From JANSWY01 sp965228955 (lineage in GTDB: Bacteria > Bacteroidota > Bacteroidia > Cytophagales > Cyclobacteriaceae), in contig OZ245848.1 of the NCBI GenBank assembly GCA_965228955.1, positions 124,001 to 188,000 on the forward strand: a stretch of DNA of 64,000 nt. The letters are read 5' to 3'. Under the pieces are notes generated by a model. That model worked only from the letters and a program-made list of their open reading frames with translations, did no database searches and had not been told where the DNA came from. The position numbers and the translations under genes were made by a program. Below, in pieces: positions 51,961 through 60,454 of the stretch. Position 1 is the first letter of the stretch, and each line of letters opens with the position of its first letter.

Positions 51961-52083
51961 CATAGCTAGCGCACGTTTAACGAAGTGTAACGCGTGCTGT
52001 CGTGAATTGAAAGAGCAATATATTTTTATGATCTGTCTTTCGAAGCACGCGTCTCCGTTTCACTCAGACGCGCACTAGCGTGT
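51961..52083 (+). repeat. R2 repeat, copy c
   Basis: An element of about 123 bp sharing CATAGCTAGCGCACGTTTAA, GAAGTGTAACGCGTGCTGTC and the end ACGCGCACTAGCG with copy b. The centre (AAGAGCAATATATTTTTATGATCTGTCTTT) matches copy a instead. It abuts the stop codon of the DUF262/DUF1524 fragment. The 144 bp between the truncated regulator and this repeat hold only a GATATGC/GCATATC inverted repeat. Confidence 0.78.
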
Positions 52084-52084
52084 A

Positions 52085-52731
52085 TTAATCCAAGCCTAAA
52101 GTAGGATTAAAATTTAGTTCCTTATTGTAGTTTTCAATTTTATTCTTAATTACCAAAATGGATTCGATAGAGTTACCTGCATAATAATCCTTTAATATAC
52201 TAATCACCCTTCTATGATTTTCTTCGACCTCAGCTATGTCCCATTTAATATTTTGCATGAAGATAAAATTGGTATTTGCTCTGGTTTCAATAGCACCTTG
52301 ATACCTTACTTTCTTTTCCTCAAATGTTCTATTACTTAGAGATGCGTTCTTCCTCCTATCAATTAGTGCGAGATTGCCTAATCTGTGTAACCATTTGGAA
52401 TGATCCTCTTCGCTGATATTCCAATTTGAATTAGTTATATTTCTCGGTACCAAATGTTCTACGGAAGAATTATTTCTATTGAATTGTATTAAGGTGTTAA
52501 AACTGCTAGTTAACAGGTCTAACTTTAATAATAAATACCGAGTCTTGTTAATTCTAGTGCCAGCATATGAGCCCCATTGTTCATTGTCTAACGTAACGAA
52601 AAGTTCATTTATGTCTAAGAAAGTATTAGCTTTTTCATCATCATAATCATATTGCAAGTAATCACTGCTTAAAAAACTATCGGCAGCTCTTTCGATGGAT
52701 GCAGAATCATAGTTGTTACCTTTAAACCATG
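52085..52731 (-). pseudogene. 3' fragment of a DUF262/DUF1524 (GmrSD-like) nuclease gene
   Basis: About 213 codons of open frame, of which 190 follow a TTG at 52657. The sequence holds the HNH-type DUF1524 core VEHLVPRN and LHRLGNLALIDRRKNASLSNRTFEEKK. Complete GmrSD-type proteins have an N-terminal DUF262 ParB-like nucleotidase and are far longer. Upstream the reading frame continues without a start (WFKGNNYDSASIERAADSFL) right up to the edge of R1c, where a stop appears. The 5' part has been lost at the repeat. Such proteins act in defence against modified DNA; this copy is probably inactive. Confidence 0.75.
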
Positions 52732-52802
52732 GTTATTTCAAGTCTTCCGAAGGGCGACTTAAAATTAATAAATGATTACGAAGGTCTCCTGACCTGTTTC
52801 CA
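52732..52802 (+). repeat. R1 repeat, copy c
   Basis: 71 bp, differing from copy b at a few bases (TTTCAAGTC arm). It marks the 5' truncation of the nuclease fragment. Confidence 0.8.
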
Positions 52803-52899
52803 TTTACAAACTGTCTGCCGGATGCTATTAGGATTGGTGATGTTTGTCCATTGTTTTTTGGATTTGGGAGGCGGACAGAGTCCTTGTGAACATAGTGCA

Positions 52900-52936
52900 C
52901 ACAGGTTGGGGACAACCTGCGAGAGTACGTTTTATC
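52900..52936 (+). repeat. R3 repeat, copy b
   Basis: CACAGGTTGGGGACAACCTG followed by CGAGAGTAC and TTTAT, matching 47174-47211 apart from a few bases. The bases after it (AAAAGCACC near 52977) also resemble those after copy a. The rest of 52803-52998 shows no gene. Confidence 0.6.
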
Positions 52937-52998
52937 AAACAGAAATAAGGCGAACATTGGAGAATGCACAAAAGCACCGGCCTAGCTTAACACTCTAT

Positions 52999-53673
52999 TC
53001 ATTCATTAGCGTATGTTGTGCTTTCGTCTTTTACAACCTCATAAGTTAGTTCAGCATGGTAGGGAAGAAAGATTTCATCGAATATCATTTCATACATAAT
53101 AATACCTTGTGACATTTTTCTAATTTTTTTACCAACTCCAAATGAAATAATTGCTGAATCTCCTTCTAATGGAATTAGACCATCACATTTCCCATTTGGG
53201 TACTCTCCAGCGAATGCACATTTAGAATACGGAAATCCAGATTGGTCTATATCACAACAGATTGCAGCATATAAAGAATCAGAAGATGAGTTAACAATTT
53301 TTGCATAGCCATCAAGCCTCGATCCAGATGTTATCTGATTTGGTGCAACTATTTGTAACTCTCTAGAGACTTCAATGGGATTGCCATTTTCTTCGAAGTA
53401 CTCCCAATTAATATTCGCAACATTGTTCTTGTATAGAAGTTGGTAATATTTCCCGTCCTCCAAATAAACAGTTGAGTATCCATTCTTTATGGAGTCTTTG
53501 TAATTTATTTCTGCTTTCAGTTTTCCGTTCTGGTAATACCTCCTTTCTAAGTAAGTACTGTCAGTTAATGATTGGATTTCTTTTTTCTTTTCTCCGTTAG
53601 GATAGCTTTCTACAATGCCCTTCTCAGCGCAGGAAAAAGTTAGTATAACTAAAAGTAGGTTTATATATTTCAT
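52999..53673 (-). CDS. Lipoprotein with MORN-like (YwqK-type) repeats
   Basis: A 224-residue protein. The start at 53673 gives a lipoprotein signal (MKYINLLLVILTFSC); the frame is open to 53736. Residues 15-100 hold MORN-variant repeats: VESYPNGEKKKEIQ, YYQNGKLKAEINYKDSIKNG and YFEENGNPIEV. Proteins with these repeats are often named YwqK-type antitoxins, but most are of unknown role. The second half is beta-rich with several cysteines (ICCDIDQSGFPYSKC). It lies next to the repeat-rich patch. Confidence 0.68.
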   Translation of the reverse strand: MKYINLLLVILTFSCAEKGIVESYPNGEKKKEIQSLTDSTYLERRYYQNGKLKAEINYKDSIKNGYSTVYLEDGKYYQLLYKNNVANINWEYFEENGNPIEVSRELQIVAPNQITSGSRLDGYAKIVNSSSDSLYAAICCDIDQSGFPYSKCAFAGEYPNGKCDGLIPLEGDSAIISFGVGKKIRKMSQGIIMYEMIFDEIFLPYHAELTYEVVKDESTTYANE

Positions 53674-53871
53674 AGAGTAGTTAATGAAGCACAACATCCG
53701 GATATATGTACTTTGGTGCACATATATCCCTTTCATTCTTACCTGTCAATAACTCTCAAGTGTTTCACCCTTAGGTGATTAATCGTTTACAAACGACTAC
53801 ACTCGGGTAAATAGTGCATTGATGAATCATTGACATCTGGTAATACTTTTCAATGCAATATAAACTATTCA

Positions 53872-54783
53872 TTACTTCTCCCCACAATACACCTCCGCAT
53901 AATACCTATCCGCTTTCAAGTACTCCGGTAACCTTACCAGCATGTCAATCCACCATGAGAATACTATGAGAACTCCGGTTAGCATGAGCTTTGGGTTTTT
54001 CCAGTTTTTTAGGCCTTGTTTGAGGTGGTGGACGTTGTTTTTTACGAATACTGTTTTGTAGATCGTCTTCCAGGGGGTGCCGCCTCGGTATTTTTTGTAG
54101 TCGGATTTGTTTTTGTAGTAGAGGGCAAACTCGCTGGTGAGGACTTTCATTCTGCTAGCTACTTTTTTGAAGGAGTCTTTTCTTGGTGGGTGGTGAACTT
54201 TCATGTCTTTGTTGAACTTCACTCTTCCCAACGGCGCAATTCTCCAGGCTACATCTGTGTCTTCATTGTGAGGGTATGGAAACTGGCAATCAAATCCGTT
54301 GATCTTCAGGATGGCGTCTTTTCTGTATGCTGCATTGCAAGTTGGGATGGCGTGGTTGCCTTCCAGGTTTTCTACCTGGTGTGTTAGTGGTGTCACTTCA
54401 GATTTTGTGGTGTATGTGCTGCCCTGTAAACCTACGAGTCCTTTGTCCTCATTAAAGCTCATCAAAATGGTTTCCAACCAATTTTCTGCTACTTCACAAT
54501 CATCATCGGTGAATGCTACAATTCTTCCTCTGGCTGATTTTAGTCCCGTGTTTCTGGCTGCTGCTGGTCCTTTGTTGGCCTGGAAGATGTATTTTAGTTG
54601 ATGATGTCTTAGCATTAGTTCTTGTAAAGTATAGAGTGTTGTATCATTTGATCCATCGTCAACAATGATGACTTCATATAGATTGGAATCCAATGTTTGA
54701 TTTAACAGGCAGTCGATAGCCACTTGTAATGATTTTACTCTGTTGTAAGTCGGTACGATAACACTGATTTTAGTATTTCTCAT
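53872..54783 (-). CDS. Glycosyltransferase, GT2 family
   Basis: A 303-residue GT-A enzyme: TKISVIVPTYNRVKSLQVAIDCLL, VIIVDDGSNDTT, ANKGPAAARNTGLKSARGRIVAFTDDDCE (DxD metal site) and a C-terminal membrane-associated helix (about 265-290). It is the last gene of the exopolysaccharide operon and overlaps the flippase gene by 4 bp. It transfers a sugar from a nucleotide donor to the growing repeat unit. Confidence 0.88.
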   Translation of the reverse strand: MRNTKISVIVPTYNRVKSLQVAIDCLLNQTLDSNLYEVIIVDDGSNDTTLYTLQELMLRHHQLKYIFQANKGPAAARNTGLKSARGRIVAFTDDDCEVAENWLETILMSFNEDKGLVGLQGSTYTTKSEVTPLTHQVENLEGNHAIPTCNAAYRKDAILKINGFDCQFPYPHNEDTDVAWRIAPLGRVKFNKDMKVHHPPRKDSFKKVASRMKVLTSEFALYYKNKSDYKKYRGGTPWKTIYKTVFVKNNVHHLKQGLKNWKNPKLMLTGVLIVFSWWIDMLVRLPEYLKADRYYAEVYCGEK

Positions 54784-56072
54784 ATCAGTTTGAATTTTAA
54801 GATTTTTAATAGGTTTAATACTTGTGTCGGTATCAATTTCAATACCCTGTAAAGGTTGATGTCGGTGTGTTTTTTGAAGATGTAATTGACAATCAATAGG
54901 CCAATCACTTCTGTTACTAAAGGAGCAATCACCGCTCCCCAGATTCCGTATGTGTGGATCATGATTAATGAAAGTCCGGTATAGATGATGCTGGAAAGGA
55001 ATACGATCAAGCTGTTTAGCTGAGGTTTTCCAATGGCATTTACATAGCTCCCAAAAGATGTTCCCAAAGGAATGGAAAGACTAGTCACCAACATGATGGC
55101 AATCAACGGCCATGCACTCTGATAATCATCACCATGAAGAGGAACCAATAACCAAAACATCGCCACTGTGAAAATCACTACACCTGGGATCAAAACGGCG
55201 TAAAGTTTGGAAAGACTACCTTCCATTAGCTCTTTGATTTTCGCCAGGTTGTTTTGAGCGTACAGCTTCACAAGATCCGGGAAAAGCAAGAGTTGAACAG
55301 CATTGTTTAATGTAATTACAATCATCACATATCGCTGGGCTAATCCAAGAAGTGCTGTGTCTGTAGTACCAAGGATAGCTGCGGTTATGAATATGTTGAT
55401 TCTGGAAGTAAGCGAGATACAAATATCTTTCATGATACCGTGGCTTCCGTATTTCCAGATTTGCTGGAAGTGAGTCTTGCTGATGTTGGCAGCTATCAGT
55501 TTTCCAATTGGCACGAAGAAAGATCCAACAATAAAAGCCAGTGCATTCATTGCTGAAAGCCCCAGAACCAGGTGTTGGATCTGAGTATTGGAAGTGAAAA
55601 GGAAATACCCAACAATAAAGATGAAGTGCAATATTTCCAATCCTGCAAGTGGCTTAAAGTTTTTGATACTTTTTAGATACATGGTATTCCATCTGTAAAG
55701 AGCTAATGAAATTCCGTAGATCGGATAGATCAGAACCAATTCACTTGCAATTCCAAATACTCCAAGTTCATTCAATACTAAAACTACAAGCCCAACTCCA
55801 ATCTCAAATGAAAGATTTACAATCCAGTTTCCTTTCAAATAAAGGAGAGCATCATCACTTTCTGATTGGGGCCCAAGTTTTACCATTGGTACATAGATCA
55901 ACCCTTCTCTAAGTGCCGAAACTATTGCTACCAAGGCAAGAAACAGAAACCATTTTCCAACTTCCTCTACTGTGTAGTTTGCCGTGATGAGATATAGCAA
56001 AGCAAACCCTTTCACCAGTGCCAAAACACTAACTGCCAAAGACCATGCAAATTTGATTTTTCCGAAACCCAT
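54780..56072 (-). CDS. Wzx-type polysaccharide flippase
   Basis: A 430-residue membrane protein with 12 or so helices and the oligosaccharide-flippase pattern (FAWSLAVSVLALVKGFALLYLITANYTVEEVGKWFLFLALVAIVSALREGL near the start; GLAQRYVMIVITLNNAVQLLLFPDLVKLYAQ mid-way). It would move lipid-linked repeat units across the inner membrane. It is linked by 4-bp overlap to the glycosyltransferase gene downstream and separated by 2 bp from the gene upstream. Confidence 0.85.
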   Translation of the reverse strand: MGFGKIKFAWSLAVSVLALVKGFALLYLITANYTVEEVGKWFLFLALVAIVSALREGLIYVPMVKLGPQSESDDALLYLKGNWIVNLSFEIGVGLVVLVLNELGVFGIASELVLIYPIYGISLALYRWNTMYLKSIKNFKPLAGLEILHFIFIVGYFLFTSNTQIQHLVLGLSAMNALAFIVGSFFVPIGKLIAANISKTHFQQIWKYGSHGIMKDICISLTSRINIFITAAILGTTDTALLGLAQRYVMIVITLNNAVQLLLFPDLVKLYAQNNLAKIKELMEGSLSKLYAVLIPGVVIFTVAMFWLLVPLHGDDYQSAWPLIAIMLVTSLSIPLGTSFGSYVNAIGKPQLNSLIVFLSSIIYTGLSLIMIHTYGIWGAVIAPLVTEVIGLLIVNYIFKKHTDINLYRVLKLIPTQVLNLLKILKFKLI

Positions 56073-56074
56073 GG

Positions 56075-56992
56075 TTACGCTAGTTTGGAGATGTATCTTT
56101 TAGAAAATAGCTCCACTAACTCGTCCTTTCTGTCGAATTGATGTAAGATGTGAAGTGGCACATTGTTGTGATTTTTCACTTCTCCTTCCTTGATATCAAA
56201 CTCTGATAAATCCGAGTAGTGAAGAGTCGCAATGGTACCTTTTCCGTTGTTTTGGATTTCCTTGTTAACACCCTCAAGTCCGTAGTAAAACAACCAGTTG
56301 TGCACCGCCTGATCTGGTCCCAGCAAGTCTACAATATATCCGAGTTTCTGATAGTAGATATCTATCATCTCGCTGGCATATTGCATCATCACTTCACGAG
56401 AACCTAAAGTCACGCCAGCACAAAGGATCTGGTTTTTGATAATGTCCAGATAGTTCTCATCAGCGAATGTGGTAGAAATCCATTTGAAGTTGTGTTCGCA
56501 ATCAACGATTTTCTTAGGCTCACCACCAGTGATGATTTGGTTGTTTTGAAGCTCCTGGAATGGATCAGATTGAAAGATCACATCTCTTGCATCAGTCAGC
56601 ATGTAGTTGCTGTAGTTGGTGTTTTCTAATTCCTTTTCAAGGATGATAAATCTTTTACACATGAACTGAAGCAATGGCATAATCAGATGATCCGAAAACT
56701 TTGATCTACCATATTTCTCATGCGCCCAAGAAAGCGTTGCAGTCCAAAGGTCAAGCACCCATTTGCTTTGTTTGATCACTTTTGAAAATGCTTTGGAAAT
56801 CAGGTTTTCTTCAAATCTCCGGATCTTAATCCATGAGTTATTGCTATAAGCCAGTCTCCAATCAGCATCGTTTTTGCCAACATAAAGTATCAAATCTGTT
56901 CCTTTGATATTCCTATCAATACTCTGGATAAATAAATCCAATTCTCCGGGATTGTATCCCACTGCGAATGCTACTATTGCGTTTTGATTCAT
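56075..56992 (-). CDS. Probable nucleotide-sugar transferase-like protein in the EPS operon
   Basis: A 305-residue soluble protein. NYMLTDARDVIFQSDPFQEL has the look of the acidic metal-binding site of a GT-A enzyme, and AGVTLGSREVMMQYASEMIDIYYQ and LLGPDQAVHNWLFY resemble conserved blocks of uncharacterised bacterial glycosyltransferases. I cannot name the family with certainty. Its place in a glycosyltransferase operon, with a 4-bp overlap to the methyltransferase gene, supports a sugar-transfer role. Confidence 0.65.
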   Translation of the reverse strand: MNQNAIVAFAVGYNPGELDLFIQSIDRNIKGTDLILYVGKNDADWRLAYSNNSWIKIRRFEENLISKAFSKVIKQSKWVLDLWTATLSWAHEKYGRSKFSDHLIMPLLQFMCKRFIILEKELENTNYSNYMLTDARDVIFQSDPFQELQNNQIITGGEPKKIVDCEHNFKWISTTFADENYLDIIKNQILCAGVTLGSREVMMQYASEMIDIYYQKLGYIVDLLGPDQAVHNWLFYYGLEGVNKEIQNNGKGTIATLHYSDLSEFDIKEGEVKNHNNVPLHILHQFDRKDELVELFSKRYISKLA

Positions 56993-57795
56993 GATAAAGA
57001 TGGTTTTAAGCTTGCTTCCTTTTGTGCTTCGCCAAGTCCCATCTGCTCAAAAGACGCTCCTCTATTTCCAGAGATAGTGGATTGCACTACCGACTTGAAG
57101 ATTTTCCCAAATGCCTGGATGTTATCTAGTAGGTCCTGAAGCATTGATTTCTTCTGCAATTGAGCAGTGATCATTTCCATGTTCCAGGGCTGAGTGAAGT
57201 AATCTCTGTAAACCGATTCTTCTGGATTTACAATCACTTCTAAATCACCTTCCCATTCTATTCTAGTGGTGAGCAGATTGGGATTGGTTTCTAATAATAG
57301 TTTGTAGGCTAATGAGTTGCTTCTTAAGAAATACAAGAACACATCTCCGAAATTGGTATTTTCTTCAGGAAGATTAAGCTTAGACTTTTCAAAGAATACC
57401 AGCTTTCCGTCAATTTCCAGAGACACCCATTTGTGAGAGTATTTAGGAGCCAGGTATTCACCAATCAATGAGGGAACTTCTAAATATCCTTTCTTGGCTA
57501 CTCTCGTCATCTCTCCAACAAACTTCACTGGATCCTCCACATGCTCCACCACATGGCAGCAAACTGCATAATCAAATGAATTGTCTTTGAATGGAAGATT
57601 ATGACCATCTGCTTCAATGAATTTTTGTCCGTTTAGAATTGATAAATCTCCACCTCTGTGACTGTTATCTTCTACTTTATTATCAACAATCACATTGGCT
57701 TTTGGATGCGGATTATGTCCGCCCCCAATATCCAAAACAAGATCTTGCTTCTTGATTTTAATGTCATATCTCGATTTAGGATTTCTTATTTTCAT
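56989..57795 (-). CDS. Class I SAM-dependent methyltransferase in the EPS operon
   Basis: A 268-residue protein with the Rossmann methyltransferase motifs: LVLDIGGGHNPHPKA (motif I), SILNGQKFIEADGHNLPFKDNSFDYAVCCHVVEHVEDP (motifs II-IV) and KKGYLEVPS. It resembles methyltransferase domain 11 proteins. It probably methylates a sugar in the exopolysaccharide, for example capping or modifying chain ends (inference). It overlaps neighbouring genes by 4 bp on both sides. Confidence 0.85.
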   Translation of the reverse strand: MKIRNPKSRYDIKIKKQDLVLDIGGGHNPHPKANVIVDNKVEDNSHRGGDLSILNGQKFIEADGHNLPFKDNSFDYAVCCHVVEHVEDPVKFVGEMTRVAKKGYLEVPSLIGEYLAPKYSHKWVSLEIDGKLVFFEKSKLNLPEENTNFGDVFLYFLRSNSLAYKLLLETNPNLLTTRIEWEGDLEVIVNPEESVYRDYFTQPWNMEMITAQLQKKSMLQDLLDNIQAFGKIFKSVVQSTISGNRGASFEQMGLGEAQKEASLKPSLS

Positions 57796-59279
57796 TTGTT
57801 TGATTTTTTAAGTTCTACTTGATTTTTAGATAGTTTAATTGCTGAAAACATGATGCTGATCATGATCCAGAATAGCAGGCTCATTGGAAATACACCAACC
57901 ACTTCCTGACTTGTTTCAACCAGAATAAGAGGAGCGATCCCACTGAGAATTGAAGCGATTATTGCTTTGAACTGAGGATTAGTTGTCCTCCAATATCCGA
58001 TTACACCTTTTAGAAGTACCAGGGCATAAAGCGTTAGGAAAATGATTAATCCAATCCAGCCCAATTCCACAGCTACCCGGATCAATCCAGAGTCTGGTGG
58101 GAAGTTGGCCAGGAAGGTATTTGGAGAAAATCTCTGTCCCCAAACTCCCGTGCTACCAAGTCCACCACCAATTGGATGACGGGCGATCCACGGCATGATG
58201 ATGGCTCTGTTTTCTTCTCTAATTTGATATGACTTGTCTTCTGATGCTTTGAAGATTGTCTGGATTCTGTTGATATAGAAATTGTGACTTTCAATATTGG
58301 CAATTACTACCAAGCCCATTGCCATTGCCACTATGATCAGATAGTACTTTGGATTTCTTTTGATGACGATGTAAGTGAATAATGATAAAGGCGGAATGAT
58401 ATAAGCCGATCTTGTACCTGAGTAAACCATCGCTAACAGACAGCATAAGCCCACAAAGTAGAAATAGATCTTGGCACTTCTTTTCTTATATGCCCCAGCC
58501 AAAATGATCGCCATGGTAAAGAACTCTGCCATGATAATTCCATACTGAGCCGGAGAACCGATTGGCCCGATTGATCTCCAAACACCATAGTTGAAAACAA
58601 GGTGTACAAGATCTTTCTGGTATAAATAATTAAGTTCCCACTGGAATAGCCCAAACCATGCTTGATAGATTCCCCATCCAGCAGCGATTAGAACCACGCC
58701 AAAGAAGAACATTAAAATTCTTCTGATATCATCAATTGATTTCATGATGTGGTTTGTGAAAAAGAAAAGCATTGCATACGCCAATACTGGTCTCACCACA
58801 TAAAACCACGCCACCCTGGAAGGAGCGATAGGATTGGCAATTGCCAAAACATTATATCCTAACCATACCACAATGATCCAGGTAACAGGAGTTTTCAAAG
58901 CTGCCCATGATCTTTCTAGGTAGCATCTGAAAAACAAACCAATTCCCATCAAAAGAATGAGGAAGTCGATCCCTATTCCCAGTGGAACACCTGGTGTTAA
59001 TCTATTGAATACGCTAAGGAAAAATGCAATGATGATCAGGATGTATACCCCGATTGCTGTTTTCCATAATACTGAGATAGCAAGTGGTCCGGCAACTACT
59101 AAGAATACCAACATTGCTACCCCAATAATTCCAGCAACTTTTGCAATCCCAACCATTGCTAATACAATCATTAGGTCCATACCAATTCTGATTGCTCTAG
59201 GAACAGCAGTTTCACCAAAGATCAGGTTCAGGAAATTTGAAGAAATAGAGGGTGATATGTTTTCTTGATTGAGAATCAT
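57792..59279 (-). CDS. O-antigen ligase/Wzy-type polymerase
   Basis: A 495-residue protein with about twelve membrane helices and the Wzy_C-type periplasmic loop (about 335-400) containing RHPIGGGLGSTGVWGQRF and PPDSGLIRVAVELGWIGLIIF, which holds the basic and acidic residues typical of WaaL/Wzy. It would join repeat units into polymer or to a lipid at the periplasmic side. 4-bp overlaps link it to genes on both sides. Confidence 0.85.
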   Translation of the reverse strand: MILNQENISPSISSNFLNLIFGETAVPRAIRIGMDLMIVLAMVGIAKVAGIIGVAMLVFLVVAGPLAISVLWKTAIGVYILIIIAFFLSVFNRLTPGVPLGIGIDFLILLMGIGLFFRCYLERSWAALKTPVTWIIVVWLGYNVLAIANPIAPSRVAWFYVVRPVLAYAMLFFFTNHIMKSIDDIRRILMFFFGVVLIAAGWGIYQAWFGLFQWELNYLYQKDLVHLVFNYGVWRSIGPIGSPAQYGIIMAEFFTMAIILAGAYKKRSAKIYFYFVGLCCLLAMVYSGTRSAYIIPPLSLFTYIVIKRNPKYYLIIVAMAMGLVVIANIESHNFYINRIQTIFKASEDKSYQIREENRAIIMPWIARHPIGGGLGSTGVWGQRFSPNTFLANFPPDSGLIRVAVELGWIGLIIFLTLYALVLLKGVIGYWRTTNPQFKAIIASILSGIAPLILVETSQEVVGVFPMSLLFWIMISIMFSAIKLSKNQVELKKSNK

Positions 59280-60454
59280 AGTTGGTGATCAGTATGGATG
59301 AATTTTCCAAGGTTTCTTTTTTGCAGTGATCCCATTACACTTTTGATGTTGGAAATCAATAGAGCAGGGAAGGAGATAGCTGCTTGGAATGCTTGTTTGA
59401 TAAGGTTATGCTTTGCCAGCAATCCGAATGAACTTACAAAAACAAGTACTGCAGCTACTATAGAGTAAATTGAATTGCTCCAACCTAAAATCATTGCTGT
59501 AAATTCCAAAGAAGCTGCCAAAGGAAGTAATGCAAACATTAATGATCTAGGCGGACGAATCAGCGTAATGAAATAATCAAGTGCCATTACTTTTCTGGAA
59601 GCAAGAAGTTTTGGTCCGTTGATGAGTGCATTGTAATACTGTTCTCCAAACCACCTTACTCTTTGGTTTTTGTAAGCTTCCAGGTTTGATGTTTTCTCTT
59701 CATGAAGAATAGCTGATGGGACAAACTGAGTTTTCAAGTTTGACTGTCCCAGGATAGCGTTTACCATAAAGTTTTTGTCGAAACCAGGTGCTTTTGGATT
59801 CAGGTCTAGAATGGCGTGGATGAAAAGGTCTTTTTTGATAAGTGCTCCACTACCACTGATTTCAAGGGGCAGACCTATTTTGCACTTAGCACTTCTGAAC
59901 ATGGTGTCATTCAGGATTTCTGAGATGGTGTCGAAGAATTTGATGTTTCCGTTGCTGTTTAGGCTGGCTCTTTTTCCTTGAATGATGTCTAGCTCAGAAT
60001 TTCCGTAATGATGTAGTTCAGTGAAGAATGTTGGAGTTACCAGATTGTCTTTGTCGAGTAACATGACATATTGCAGATTCTTAATTTGACTGGCATAGTT
60101 TGCTACGTGCTTCAATGCATGTTGATACGAGTTGCCTCCAATGTGTGAGAAGCTTTCACATTGAATATCAAACTGACTGAATTCAGCTTTTGCCTGATCT
60201 GTAATTACCTGATTGGCTTCCTGGAAAAGAACTAGCACTGAGTAATTGTTTGGTAGTGCTGTTTCAAGCTGCTTTAATACTTGGATGAAAAGCTGAGAAG
60301 GCTTATAAGCAGGAAGTACTGCCAATGTATTAGGTTGGAAATCTGCTTTTGTGGGTTTTGCTGAGTAGAACATTCCCACCTCTACAAGTCCAGCATAATA
60401 GATTGCATAAAGCAATGCCGGGATTCCGAATATTGTTAGCATCAATTCAATCAT
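59276..60454 (-). CDS. Membrane glycosyltransferase, GT2-like
   Basis: A 392-residue protein with an N-terminal membrane helix (about 3-22), a GT-A domain (LAVLPAYKPSQLFIQVLKQLETAL, YVMLLDKDNLVTPTFFTEL as DxD-like site, RVRWFGEQYYNALI in the Q/RxxRW position) and C-terminal membrane helices (about 295-365). It may start or extend the repeat unit at the membrane. It sits between the Wzc-like and polymerase genes with 4-bp overlaps. Confidence 0.82.
   Translation of the reverse strand: MIELMLTIFGIPALLYAIYYAGLVEVGMFYSAKPTKADFQPNTLAVLPAYKPSQLFIQVLKQLETALPNNYSVLVLFQEANQVITDQAKAEFSQFDIQCESFSHIGGNSYQHALKHVANYASQIKNLQYVMLLDKDNLVTPTFFTELHHYGNSELDIIQGKRASLNSNGNIKFFDTISEILNDTMFRSAKCKIGLPLEISGSGALIKKDLFIHAILDLNPKAPGFDKNFMVNAILGQSNLKTQFVPSAILHEEKTSNLEAYKNQRVRWFGEQYYNALINGPKLLASRKVMALDYFITLIRPPRSLMFALLPLAASLEFTAMILGWSNSIYSIVAAVLVFVSSFGLLAKHNLIKQAFQAAISFPALLISNIKSVMGSLQKRNLGKFIHTDHQL

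Noticed and set aside
50819..52083. R2 repeats as integron attC sites (GTTTAAC and GTTAAAC-like boxes inside)
   Set aside because: The boxes are internal rather than at the two ends of the element, there is no integrase gene in the window, and two of the cargo genes are truncated by the repeat.
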